Source of the DNA: Planctomycetota bacterium
Lineage (GTDB): Bacteria > Planctomycetota > DG-23 > SLPQ01
Assembly: GCA_021160625.1 (NCBI GenBank)
Contig: JAGHCE010000105.1
Span: 1-17,113, forward strand
Length of the DNA: 17,113 nucleotides
Direction: 5' to 3'
The position numbers and the translations under genes are program-made. Every line of letters starts with the position of its first letter. Within the stretch, counting starts at the first letter, position 1. Shown here piece by piece: positions 7,517 through 14,770 of the stretch. The notes under the pieces are model-generated. The model was given only the letters and a program-made list of their open reading frames with translations. It did no database searches and had not been told where the DNA came from.

Positions 7517-8845
7517 TCAGATATTGAGCGTCATCAGGAATTCGGCATTCGAAGCGGTCTTTTTCATCTTGTTTATCAGCAGCTCGATGGCCTCGACGGG
7601 GTTCATATCGTTGAAGACCTTCCTGAGGAGCCAGACGCGGCGGAGTTCTTCGGGGTCGAGCAGGAGTTCCTCCTTGCGGGTGGCGGAGCGGTTGATGTCG
7701 ATTGCAGGGAAGATGCGCCGCTCGAAGAGGCCGCGGTCGAGATGCAGCTCCATATTGCCGGTGCCTTTGAACTCCTCGTAGATGACGTCGTCCATCTTGG
7801 AACCGGTGTCGATAAGCGCCGTGGCGATGATGGTGAGGCTGCCGCCTTCTTCGATGTTGCGGGCGCCGCCGAAGAAGCGCTTGGGCTTCTGTAGGGCGTT
7901 CGCGTCAATGCCGCCGGAGAGTATCTTGCCGCTGTGGGGCATCTCGGTGTTGTAGGCGCGGGCAAGGCGCGTAACGCTGTCGAGAAGTATGACGACGTCC
8001 TTGCCGTACTCGACCATTCGCCGGGCCTTGTCCTGCACCATCTGGGCTACCTGGATGTGGCGCGATGTCGGCTCGTCGAAGGTCGAGGAGATGACCTCGG
8101 CGGCCTGAACGTTTCGCTTCATATCGGTAACTTCCTCGGGGCGCTCGTCGATCAAGAGTACGATGAGGTAAACCTCGGGGTTGTTGGCGGCGATGGCGTT
8201 TGCCATTTTCTGCAAGAGCACCGTCTTGCCGCTCTTGGGAGGGGCAACGATGAGTCCGCGCTGACCCCTGCCTATCGGGGTGATGAGGTCGACGATTCGC
8301 ATTTCGATGTCTTCCGGGTTTACTTCGAGGATGTAGCGTTCGTCGGGGTGCAGCGGCGTGAGGTCCTCGAAAACCACCTTTCCCTGGAGCGCCTCCGGGT
8401 TTTCGTAGTTTATCGCCTCGACGCGAAGGAGCGCGAAATAGCGTTCGCCTTCCTTGGGCGGACGAATCTGCCCGGAGATGATGTTTCCGTTTTTCATGCT
8501 GAAGCGGCGTATCTGTGAGGGGGAGACGTAGATGTCGTCGGGACCGGGCAGGTAATTGTAGTCGGGGCTGCGCAGGAACCCGAAGCCGTCGGGCAGCACC
8601 TCCACGACGCCCTCGCCGAAGAGCATCCCGTTGGCCTTGACGCGATTCTTCAAAATCTTGAAGATCAGGTCCGGTTTCTTGAGGCCGGAATAGTCGGCGA
8701 CGCTTTCCTTCTTGGCCGTTTCCTGAAGCTGCTTGACGGTCATTTTCTGCAGCTGGGCGAGATGGATTTCGCCCTTTTTCACGTCCTCGTATTTCTGGTT
8801 GATGTCCTTTTCTTTCTTGGGGACACGCGCCTTGGCGGATGTCAT
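7517..8845 (-). CDS. rho: Transcription termination factor Rho
   Basis: Rho is the hexameric RNA-dependent ATPase/helicase that ends transcription at C-rich, untranslated RNA. The 442-residue protein has a short charged N-terminal extension, the Rho N-terminal helical domain (about 30-75, MTVKQLQETAKKESV), a cold-shock-like RNA-binding domain (about 76-150, EVLPDGFGFLRSPDYNYLPG) and a RecA-type ATPase. The ATPase shows Walker A APPKSGKT (201-208), Walker B VVILLDSVTRLARAYN, the Q-loop region SGGIDANALQKPKRFFG and a GTGNMEL stretch near the R-loop; nothing essential is missing. ATG 8845 is chosen because GGAGG lies 11 nt upstream; an in-frame TTG at 8863 has no ribosome site. It is the third gene of polA-coaE-rho, 108 nt after coaE. 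A small hairpin covers its Shine-Dalgarno. Confidence 0.98.
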   Translation of the reverse strand: MTSAKARVPKKEKDINQKYEDVKKGEIHLAQLQKMTVKQLQETAKKESVADYSGLKKPDLIFKILKNRVKANGMLFGEGVVEVLPDGFGFLRSPDYNYLPGPDDIYVSPSQIRRFSMKNGNIISGQIRPPKEGERYFALLRVEAINYENPEALQGKVVFEDLTPLHPDERYILEVNPEDIEMRIVDLITPIGRGQRGLIVAPPKSGKTVLLQKMANAIAANNPEVYLIVLLIDERPEEVTDMKRNVQAAEVISSTFDEPTSRHIQVAQMVQDKARRMVEYGKDVVILLDSVTRLARAYNTEMPHSGKILSGGIDANALQKPKRFFGGARNIEEGGSLTIIATALIDTGSKMDDVIYEEFKGTGNMELHLDRGLFERRIFPAIDINRSATRKEELLLDPEELRRVWLLRKVFNDMNPVEAIELLINKMKKTASNAEFLMTLNI

Positions 8846-8857
8846 TGTCAGTAATAC

Positions 8858-8869
8858 CTCCAAAAGGAG
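8858..8869 (-). promoter_or_regulatory. Hairpin that can mask the rho Shine-Dalgarno
   Basis: On the minus strand CTCC-TTTT-GGAG folds as a 4-bp stem with a 4-nt loop, and the 3' arm is the GGAGG ribosome site of rho. rho is autoregulated through its leader in E. coli; a comparable role here is conjecture. Confidence 0.3.
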
Positions 8870-8953
8870 CCTTGTCGGGTGCGGGATAAGTAAACGTGTA
8901 TCTTGTGAAGGGTCGAGCTGACCAGGATCGACGGGAAAAGAGACGCGAGACGG

Positions 8954-9568
8954 TTAAGAACCACAGGCGCTTTTCCAGATAGCGGAGGCCTCGGCCACCG
9001 CCTTTTCAAGGGAGCCGTTGTTGTCGATGATGTAATCGGCCCGTTTCCGCTTCGAAATTAGGGAATCCTGTAGATTTTCTCTCCTTGATAATTCCTCCCG
9101 AGTCCACCCGCGGGAAGATGCCAGCCGCTCTCGCCTCACATCGTCCCGCGCGTCCACGAATACGACACTGTCGCAGAGCTCCTCAAGCCCTGCCTCGAAA
9201 AGAAGCGGCGCATCGAGAACCACACCGAGGCACTCAGGGTCGCTTCGCTTGTCGGCGATAAGCCGGAGGCACTTTTCGATCACTTTCGGGTGCACTATGG
9301 CGTTCAGGCGGTCTGTGCGTTCCCGGCTGCTGAAAACCGCCGCCGCCAGCGCCGGACGGGAAACCGCACCGTCCTCGATAACCTCCGGACCGAATTCGTC
9401 CACGACGGCCGAGATGATTTCGGGGAGTTCAAGGACGCGGTGGGCGATTTCGTCCGCATCTATTATAACAGCGCCCAGCCGTTTGAAAATCCCCGCCACC
9501 GCACTTTTCCCCGAACCGATGCCCCCCGCAAGCCCTATCACCGCAAAGCGCCGCCGCCGGGGGCTCAT
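8954..9568 (-). CDS. coaE: Dephospho-CoA kinase
   Basis: CoaE catalyses the last step of coenzyme A synthesis, ATP-dependent phosphorylation of dephospho-CoA on the ribose 3'-hydroxyl, in the cytosol. The 204-residue length is normal. Visible motifs are the P-loop AGGIGSGKS (14-22), the DADEIAHRVL segment, LNAIVHPKV, VVLDAPLLFEAGLEELCD, and the lid and base region RRENLQDSLISKRKRADYIIDNNGS. ATG 9568 overlaps the polA stop by 4 nt (ATGA), indicating translational coupling. A run of Arg (residues 4-7) precedes the first strand. Confidence 0.96.
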   Translation of the reverse strand: MSPRRRRFAVIGLAGGIGSGKSAVAGIFKRLGAVIIDADEIAHRVLELPEIISAVVDEFGPEVIEDGAVSRPALAAAVFSSRERTDRLNAIVHPKVIEKCLRLIADKRSDPECLGVVLDAPLLFEAGLEELCDSVVFVDARDDVRRERLASSRGWTREELSRRENLQDSLISKRKRADYIIDNNGSLEKAVAEASAIWKSACGS

Positions 9569-12234
9569 TCGCCCGCCTCCAGCCAGTTTGTGCCCCTTGC
9601 GATGTTGACGACAACCGGCACCGAAAGCGCCAGCGCCCCCGTCATATCCGCCTCGACGGCCGCGGCTTCTTCGTCTGCTGTTTCCTCCGGCATTTCGATG
9701 ACCAGCTCGTCGTGTATCTGCAGGATCATTCGCGCCGGCGAGGCCGTCAGCCGGTGGCGTCGGTCGACGGCGAGCATCGCGAGCTTGATGAGGTCCGCCG
9801 CAGAGCCCTGGATGGTCGTGTTTATCGCCATCCGCTCGGCGGAGTTCAGGTTGCGCGGGCTTTTTGCCTCCACGCCGCCGATGTAGCGCCGCCGGCCCAG
9901 GATGGTGCTGACGTAGCCGTTGGCCTTCGCATCCGCCAGCGTCGTTTCTATGAAACGCTCGACGCCGGGGTAGCGCTCGAAGTAGCCCCTTATAAAATCC
10001 GCCGCCTCACCGACGGATATCCCCAGCTGGTGCGAAAGCCCATAGGGGCTCTGGCCGTAGATTATGCCGAAGTTGACGGCCTTTGCCATCCGGCGCATTT
10101 CGGAGGTGACGTCGTTTTCTGTCACGCCGTATATCTGGCGGGCGACGAAGTTGTGTATATCCTCGCCCTTGTGAAAGGCCTCCCGCAACGCCTCGTCGCC
10201 GGAAAAATGTGCCGCGATGCGAAGCTCTATTTGCGAATAGTCCGCCGCCAGAAGCCTCCAGCCCTCCTCGGTGATAAACGCCTTGCGTATGCGCCTGCCC
10301 AGCGGCGTGCGGACGGGGATGTTCTGGAGGTTCGGGTCGCTCGACGAGAGCCGCCCCGTGGCCGTACCCGTCTGGTTGAAGGAAGCGTGCACGCGGCCGG
10401 TCTTGGCTGAGACCATCCTGGGGAGGGCGTCGAGGTAGGTGTTCTTGAGCTTGGCAAGCTGCCTGTAGTCGAGGACGCTGCGGGCGAGGGGGTCTTTTGC
10501 ACTGAGGCGTTCGAGAACGGAGTTGTCGGTCGAGTAGCCGGTCTTTGTGCGCTTGCCGGTCTTGAGGCCGCGCTCGTCGAAGAGTATCCCGGCGAGCTGC
10601 TTGGTCGAGGCGATGTTGAACTCGTGACCGGCCTCTTCGTAAATCTTCGCTTCGATGATTAGAAGGTCCTTTTCGAGTTCGGCGCTCATCCCTGAAAGAT
10701 ACCCGCAGTCGAGACGTACGCCGGTGGCCTCCATTCTCGCCAGCACCTCCACCAGCGGCACTTCGAGGTCGTAGAAAAGACCTTCAAGGGCCAGTTCCTC
10801 GAGTTTCGGCGCCAGGACTCCCGCCAGGCGCAGCGAAACCTCGGCATCCTCGCCGGAATACTGCGCCACACGGTCACCGGGAACCTGGTCGAGGGTTATC
10901 TGCTTCTTGCCGGTGCCGATGAGGTCGCTTATCGGGGTGACGTGGAAGTTGAGGTATTCGACGGCTAAGTCGCTTATGCTGTAGCGGTGCCGACCGGGAT
11001 CGATGACGTACGCGGCGATCATCGTGTCGAAGCCGACACCACGGACCTCGACACCCGCCTGCAGCATAGCCACGATATCGTACTTCAAGTTCTGGCCGGT
11101 CTTTTTCTTCGACGGGTCCTCGAGCAACGGCTTCAGCGTGGCGAGTACATCCGCCTCGGCGAGATGCTTCTCGCCCTCCGGCACGCGCAGCGGTACGTAC
11201 CAGGCGTGCCCCTCTTCCACTGCGAACGAGAGCCCTACCAGTTCGGCGTCCACGGGATGGATGCCCGTCGTCTCGACGTCGAAGGCGAACGAGTCCGCCC
11301 GGCGAAGCGCCGCGAGCAGCAGCCGGAAACCCTCCTCGTCATCTACCAGCGTGTAATCGGCGCCGGTGTCGGCGGCGGTCTCGGCGACCTCGGAGAGCAT
11401 CGTGTGGAAATCCAGCCGGCGGAAGAGCCGCGAGAGGGCCGCGCGGTCCGGCGTGGAAAGCGCGAGCGCCTCGAAATCAATCTCGATGGGTACGTTTGTG
11501 TCTATGGTGACGAGCATTTTGCTAAGATGCGCCGCGTCGGCGTTGGTGCGGATGCTTTCGCTGGTTTTCCTGCCTCGGATATTGTCGGCATTGGCGAGGA
11601 CCTCTTCGAGGGTGCCGTACTGCTGGATGAGGGTGAGAGCCGTTTTTGGCCCTATGCCGGGGATGCCGGGGACATTGTCGACGGCATCGCCCGAGAGGGC
11701 CATCATCTCGATGACCTGTTCGGGGGTTATGCCCTTGTCGAGGCTCAGGGTTTCAGGGGTGATGTAGGCATCCTTCTTGTTGTCCCACACCATCACACGC
11801 TCGCCCAGAAGCTGCAGCGCGTCCTTATCGCGGGTGACGATGACGGCGGTGAGGCCCTTCCGGGCGGCGGCGACCGAAAGCGTCCCCAGGACGTCGTCGG
11901 CCTCCCAGCCTTCCACGGCGAAGACCGGTATGCGGTAGGCGTCGAGGATCGCCCGGATATAATCGAGCTGACAGACGAGTTCGTCGGGCATCGGCTTGCG
12001 GTTGGCCTTGTAAAGGCTGTAGGCCTTGTGGCGAAAGGTGGGCGCGGCGGTATCGAAGGCCACGCCGAGGTATGCCGGCCTTTTTTCGCGGATTATTTTC
12101 TGCAGCATCGATGTAAAGCCGAAGATGGCGCCGGTGGGCAGCCCGTCGGGGGCGCAAAGCCCGGTGCGGATGGCATAGTAGGCCTGGTAGGCCTGCGAAT
12201 TGCCGTCGATGAGGAATACTTTCCCGTCGGTCAC
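9565..12234 (-). CDS. polA: DNA polymerase I
   Basis: This repair and Okazaki-fragment polymerase is full length at 889 residues. The 5'-3' exonuclease domain (about 1-275) starts KVFLIDGNSQAYQAYYA and has GWEADDVLGTL, VTRDKDALQLL and the helix-hairpin-helix VPGIPGIGPKTA. The 3'-5' proofreading domain (about 300-490) keeps its acidic residues: DVETTG, GQNLKYD and YSGEDAE, so proofreading is predicted active. The polymerase domain (about 500-889) has motif A DYSQIELR (D665), motif B RRMAKAVNFGIIYGQ and motif C QIHDELVIE (D842). The start is GTG 12234 with a weak ribosome site; no earlier in-frame start is plausible. It heads the polA-coaE-rho cluster and is divergent from the membrane BRCT-like gene. 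Confidence 0.98.
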   Translation of the reverse strand: MTDGKVFLIDGNSQAYQAYYAIRTGLCAPDGLPTGAIFGFTSMLQKIIREKRPAYLGVAFDTAAPTFRHKAYSLYKANRKPMPDELVCQLDYIRAILDAYRIPVFAVEGWEADDVLGTLSVAAARKGLTAVIVTRDKDALQLLGERVMVWDNKKDAYITPETLSLDKGITPEQVIEMMALSGDAVDNVPGIPGIGPKTALTLIQQYGTLEEVLANADNIRGRKTSESIRTNADAAHLSKMLVTIDTNVPIEIDFEALALSTPDRAALSRLFRRLDFHTMLSEVAETAADTGADYTLVDDEEGFRLLLAALRRADSFAFDVETTGIHPVDAELVGLSFAVEEGHAWYVPLRVPEGEKHLAEADVLATLKPLLEDPSKKKTGQNLKYDIVAMLQAGVEVRGVGFDTMIAAYVIDPGRHRYSISDLAVEYLNFHVTPISDLIGTGKKQITLDQVPGDRVAQYSGEDAEVSLRLAGVLAPKLEELALEGLFYDLEVPLVEVLARMEATGVRLDCGYLSGMSAELEKDLLIIEAKIYEEAGHEFNIASTKQLAGILFDERGLKTGKRTKTGYSTDNSVLERLSAKDPLARSVLDYRQLAKLKNTYLDALPRMVSAKTGRVHASFNQTGTATGRLSSSDPNLQNIPVRTPLGRRIRKAFITEEGWRLLAADYSQIELRIAAHFSGDEALREAFHKGEDIHNFVARQIYGVTENDVTSEMRRMAKAVNFGIIYGQSPYGLSHQLGISVGEAADFIRGYFERYPGVERFIETTLADAKANGYVSTILGRRRYIGGVEAKSPRNLNSAERMAINTTIQGSAADLIKLAMLAVDRRHRLTASPARMILQIHDELVIEMPEETADEEAAAVEADMTGALALSVPVVVNIARGTNWLEAGE

Positions 12235-12299
12235 GGATAGTGTCCGCCAATGAGTAGTTCGGCGTGGATGGGCATATTCAGAGAAAAACTGCCCCCTTG

Positions 12300-12328
12300 G
12301 CTATATTGAGAACGGCTGCCCAAGGCAA
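12300..12328 (-). promoter_or_regulatory. Candidate polA promoter
   Basis: On the minus strand TTGCCT (plus 12323-12328) and TATAGC (plus 12300-12305) are 17 bp apart, each 4 of 6 to consensus. CCTTGG and CCAAGG arms flank the stretch as an inverted repeat. Transcription would begin about 60 nt before the polA GTG. Confidence 0.35.
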
Positions 12329-12457
12329 AGCCGGTCCGAATTCCACTGCCGAGCCTGCGCCCGAGGGGCCTTTCGGCCACGAGCATCCAGGGATAGGCTC
12401 CAAGTCACGAAACAGGGCCGCGCGGCTCGAGTATACGAGTACACGGAGAATGGGCGA

Positions 12458-12474
12458 TTTCGAGATGCTCGAAA
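12458..12474. promoter_or_regulatory. 17-bp perfect palindrome (possible regulator site)
   Basis: TTTCGAG-ATG-CTCGAAA has two perfect 7-bp arms around 3 nt. It lies 69 nt upstream of the plus-strand -35 box. It could be a dimeric regulator site or an RNA hairpin. I do not recognise the sequence as a known operator. Confidence 0.35.
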
Positions 12475-12542
12475 CGCATTATAGGACTGCCCGCCTGCTG
12501 GTCAAGGGTTGAGCCGGATAATTTGCCTGTCATTTTTTTCTC

Positions 12543-12569
12543 TTGACTTCAAGTATGCCGGAAGATAAT
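12543..12569 (+). promoter_or_regulatory. Predicted promoter of the membrane coiled-coil/BRCT-like gene
   Basis: TTGACT (12543-12548) and GATAAT (12564-12569) each match 5 of 6 sigma-70 bases with a short 15-bp spacer. The gene starts about 75 nt downstream and has a strong ribosome site, GGAGGAGG at 12635-12642, 6 nt before ATG. Confidence 0.45.
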
Positions 12570-12648
12570 TAATCCTCGTATAGCCTAAGGGCGTTTCCCA
12601 CAAGGAGTAGTGCTTCTGGCCGCAGTATAGGAGCGGAGGAGGAAATCG

Positions 12649-13845
12649 ATGGATTCAACCCAGAGGACAAGACCCAGAAGCGGGGGTTCCCCCGTTGGGC
12701 TCGTGATCTTCATCATTCTGACGGTCATCCTGGCGGTGTTGAGTTACTGGGGTTTTGCCAAGTACAAGGAAGCCGACACCGAGAGGTTGCAGGCCATAGC
12801 CAAGCAGACTGCGGCTGAGAACAGCCTTGCCAAGATGGCCGCGGAAAAAGAGGACCTCGTGGACGCCAGCGGCGCGCAGTCGGGCGAGATGCTCAAAGGC
12901 TTTGCGAAGACGGCGCTTGACAAGACCAACGAGGTGGGCTTCGGCAGCCAGGCGCAGGAAACCGCAAAGGATGCACTGGATGCTTCGGTGAAGGCCCTTG
13001 AGGCCTTGAGGGATGAGAAGGACAAATTGCAGACGTCCGCCGCCGACCTCGCAGTCCAGGTGAAGGCCGTCGAGGAGCAGAGAAAGGCGTCCGAAGCCGC
13101 CAGCGGTGAGGAGCTGGCGAAGAAGCTCACCGAGATCGCGACCCTCAACAGGAAGATCGACGAGACCAGGACCGAGTGGCAGGCGAAGCTGGACAAGGAA
13201 ATTGCAGCCAGACTTGCCATTACAGATGAGTACTTCACGGCGCAGGATCAGTGGAAAGATGTCGAGATGAAGTACATCCTCCACGTCGCTGAGCTCAAGG
13301 ACAAACTCGGCGAACTCACCGGCGAGGGTACTATCGTCGGCGAAGCCGACGGCATCGTCGTCAAGGTGGATCATCTCAACAAGTGGACGACTATCGACAT
13401 CGGCAGCGACAGGGGCGTCAAGCCCGGTATGCGCTTCGTGGCCTATACGATGGACCAAGCGGGTGCCCCCCTGCAGAAGGGTGTGCTCGAAGTGCTCAAG
13501 ACCGAGGCGGAAGTCTCCATCTGCCAGATTCTCTCCACCAAGGCCGGCCAGGCCGTGGGCAAGGGCGATTCAGTTTACAATCTCGCTGGTCCTGAAAAAC
13601 GCCTCTTCGTCTTCGCAGGGAAGCCCGAGTTTTACACCATCGAAGAGTGGACCAACTTCATCAAGGCCAACGGCGGGGACGTGGTCAACGCGGTACAGAA
13701 GGGCGACCAGGTCGCCGACTACCTGATTATGGGGGTCTTCGAGGAAACCGACCGCAAGGTGTCCGAGCAGGTCCGGGCGGCACGGGATTTCGGCCTGACG
13801 ATCCTCAAGGAAGAGAAGCTTCGGGAAGCGATGGGCCTCATCTGA
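12649..13845 (+). CDS. Membrane-anchored coiled-coil protein with a C-terminal BRCT-like domain, function unknown
   Basis: This 398-residue protein is not recognised as a named family. Order: a basic N-terminus (three Arg in residues 6-10); one TM helix at about 16-36; a long charged, Ala/Lys/Glu-rich coiled coil (about 40-225) with a softer Gly/Ala-rich break near 75-115; a small beta domain (about 226-312; GTIVGEADGIVVKVD, TIDIGSDRGVKPGMRF, GKGDSVYN), of a type seen where an envelope or flagellar assembly protein reads 'IDLGS..GVK.GD.F'; and an 82-residue end (about 317-398) that reads like the BRCT domain of NAD-dependent DNA ligase: LFVFAGKP, a helix to FIKANGGDVV, then ADYLIMG, ARDFGLTILKEEKL. 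The positive-inside rule puts the N-terminus in the cytoplasm and the rest in the periplasm, odd for a BRCT fold. Strong Shine-Dalgarno, own promoter, monocistronic, terminator after it. The BRCT assignment is by eye. Confidence 0.85.
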   Translation: MDSTQRTRPRSGGSPVGLVIFIILTVILAVLSYWGFAKYKEADTERLQAIAKQTAAENSLAKMAAEKEDLVDASGAQSGEMLKGFAKTALDKTNEVGFGSQAQETAKDALDASVKALEALRDEKDKLQTSAADLAVQVKAVEEQRKASEAASGEELAKKLTEIATLNRKIDETRTEWQAKLDKEIAARLAITDEYFTAQDQWKDVEMKYILHVAELKDKLGELTGEGTIVGEADGIVVKVDHLNKWTTIDIGSDRGVKPGMRFVAYTMDQAGAPLQKGVLEVLKTEAEVSICQILSTKAGQAVGKGDSVYNLAGPEKRLFVFAGKPEFYTIEEWTNFIKANGGDVVNAVQKGDQVADYLIMGVFEETDRKVSEQVRAARDFGLTILKEEKLREAMGLI

Positions 13846-13866
13846 AAAAGAGCCGTCTGCAAAGAA

Positions 13867-13895
13867 AAGGGCCGATGCTTATTGCGCCGGCCCTT
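13867..13895. terminator. Bidirectional Rho-independent terminator between convergent genes
   Basis: AAGGGCCG (13867-13874) and CGGCCCTT (13888-13895) form a perfect 8-bp stem with a 13-nt loop. On the minus strand it is followed by TTCTTT, a fair U-tract; on the plus strand by TCTCATTTGATT, a weaker one. It lies 22 nt past the plus-strand gene stop and about 110 nt past the phasin-like gene stop, so it can serve both. Confidence 0.6.
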
Positions 13896-13901
13896 CTCAT
13901 T

Positions 13902-13941
13902 TGATTGTGTCCGTACCCGGCTGATTGTGCCCGCACCCGGC
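13902..13941. repeat. Two-copy 20-bp tandem repeat
   Basis: Positions 13902-13921 and 13922-13941 are direct tandem copies (TGATTGTG...ACCCGGC) that differ at two bases, both T in copy 1 and C in copy 2. They lie in the convergent spacer next to the terminator. No coding or regulatory role is evident. Confidence 0.75.
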
Positions 13942-13959
13942 TCAAAAAGAAGCCTGTCG

Positions 13960-13975
13960 GGCCGGATGCCCGGCC
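13960..13975 (-). terminator. GC-rich hairpin downstream of the phasin-like gene, possible terminator
   Basis: GGCCGG-GCAT-CCGGCC on the minus strand is a perfect 6-bp stem with a 4-nt loop, 31 nt after the phasin-like gene stop. A T-rich stretch (CTTCTTTTT) follows only after about 7 nt, too far for a classic intrinsic terminator. It may act with the bidirectional terminator further on. Confidence 0.3.
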
Positions 13976-14006
13976 AAGCGGGTTGTGCGCCAAGGGTTGC
14001 CCGGCG

Positions 14007-14330
14007 TCAGTCCGACTCGCCTGATTTCTGCTCCATTGCTGCGACGCGTTCTTCCAAGCTCTTGAGACGCGACTCGAGCTCATCCCACTTGGGCTTCGTC
14101 ACCAGCGTAATCTTTTCGAACGCCTTGTGCAGCGTTTCATCAACCTTGTCGACAAGGTCGGAGGAATCCTTTTTCCCACGCTCGACGAGCTCATCGATCA
14201 GCTTCCGGCCCTGGTCGCTCGTCATCTCGCCGCGCTCGACGAGCTTGTCCACGGCTTCCCTGGCCTTCTCGATGGAAAAGTCTATCGCCCCAAGGCTGGC
14301 GAGCAGACTCTTTTTCAAGGCATCTTTCAT
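14007..14330 (-). CDS. Phasin-like coiled-coil protein
   Basis: This 107-residue, charged, almost wholly helical protein runs MKDALKKSLLASLGAIDFS, then KAREAVDKLVERGEMTSDQGRKLIDELVERG, and ends in a heptad segment LESRLKSLEERVAAMEQ. The 'short amphipathic N-terminus, KLVERGE, GRKLIDELVERGK' layout is that of small proteins often annotated as PHA-granule-associated or phasin-like. No polyhydroxyalkanoate synthase gene is near, so a granule role is not supported by context; a membrane- or lipid-surface-binding helix protein is the safer reading. ATG 14330 has GGAGG 6 nt upstream and overlaps the previous stop by ATGA. It is the last gene of the operon, with hairpins downstream. Confidence 0.85.
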   Translation of the reverse strand: MKDALKKSLLASLGAIDFSIEKAREAVDKLVERGEMTSDQGRKLIDELVERGKKDSSDLVDKVDETLHKAFEKITLVTKPKWDELESRLKSLEERVAAMEQKSGESD

Positions 14331-14770
14331 TGTGCACCTCCTTCTTCCGGCTTGTCCTCTTCCGCGAGGTTCCCGAACGCCACACCCAAGAAGTACGTGA
14401 AAAAACCCTCCAAGCGGCGGCGTTCTTTGGGACTTCGGGCCTCCGCTGTTTCAAGAGATTGTATGTGGCGGACAAGTTGGGGACAAATAAAAAGATACGC
14501 GGGGTCGCGGACACCGTGGGCCCGGGCGAAGCGCAGGAGCCTTTTCTGGGTTTTGCGGGGGATATTGTGGTAGTCGGCCAAGTCGAAAAAGAGCAGAAGA
14601 GGCTTGCGCCGCTGGCGGCCGTAGTAGACCGTCCGCCAAACCACCAACAGCGCGAGTATTCCCACAAGCAGTATCACCATAATGACGGCGAACCTGCCCG
14701 GGCCGCCGCCCTGGTAGCTCCTCACGCTGTCGGAAAGCGCCCTGGGGACAATTTGTGCCAGTGGGGTCAT
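14327..14770 (-). CDS. Small single-TM protein with cytoplasmic basic domain, function unknown
   Basis: This 147-residue protein has a 26-residue N-terminus, one clear TM helix at about 27-46 (FAVIMVILLVGILALLVVW), a basic stop-transfer YYGRQRRK, and a soluble region of about 90 residues containing YHNIPRKTQKRLLRFARAHG and RDPAYLFICPQLV. The last part resembles the helical N-terminal module ('LxRLARxxGLxDPxxLF') that precedes PilZ domains in some bacterial proteins, but no PilZ domain follows. ATG 14770 is preferred over earlier in-frame starts because it overlaps the HEAT gene stop (ATGA), has GGGAG 8 nt upstream, and the upstream extension is low-complexity Arg-rich sequence antisense-like in character. 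The basic segment predicts the C-terminus inside the cell. I do not recognise a function. Confidence 0.8.
   Translation of the reverse strand: MTPLAQIVPRALSDSVRSYQGGGPGRFAVIMVILLVGILALLVVWRTVYYGRQRRKPLLLFFDLADYHNIPRKTQKRLLRFARAHGVRDPAYLFICPQLVRHIQSLETAEARSPKERRRLEGFFTYFLGVAFGNLAEEDKPEEGGAQ

Larger units (their letters stand above)
12241..12648. other. Intergenic region between divergent polA and the BRCT-like membrane gene
   Basis: This spacer of about 410 nt carries the candidate polA promoter on the left and the promoter and ribosome site of the plus-strand gene on the right. It also holds small dyads such as GGCC-TTTC-GGCC near 12370 and CTCG-AGTATA-CGAG near 12426. A T-run follows CTGTCA near 12532 without a convincing stem before it. 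I see no tRNA, known riboswitch or credible gene. Confidence 0.5.

Noticed and set aside
8843..8863. TTG at 8863 as an earlier start for rho
   Set aside because: It has no ribosome site, and the GGAGG at 8857-8861 lies inside that extension, pointing to ATG 8845.
12264..12512. An 82-codon plus-strand frame with GTG start upstream of the BRCT-like gene
   Set aside because: No ribosome site, no recognisable motif, and it ends before the promoter of the next gene; it is probably chance in a GC-rich spacer.
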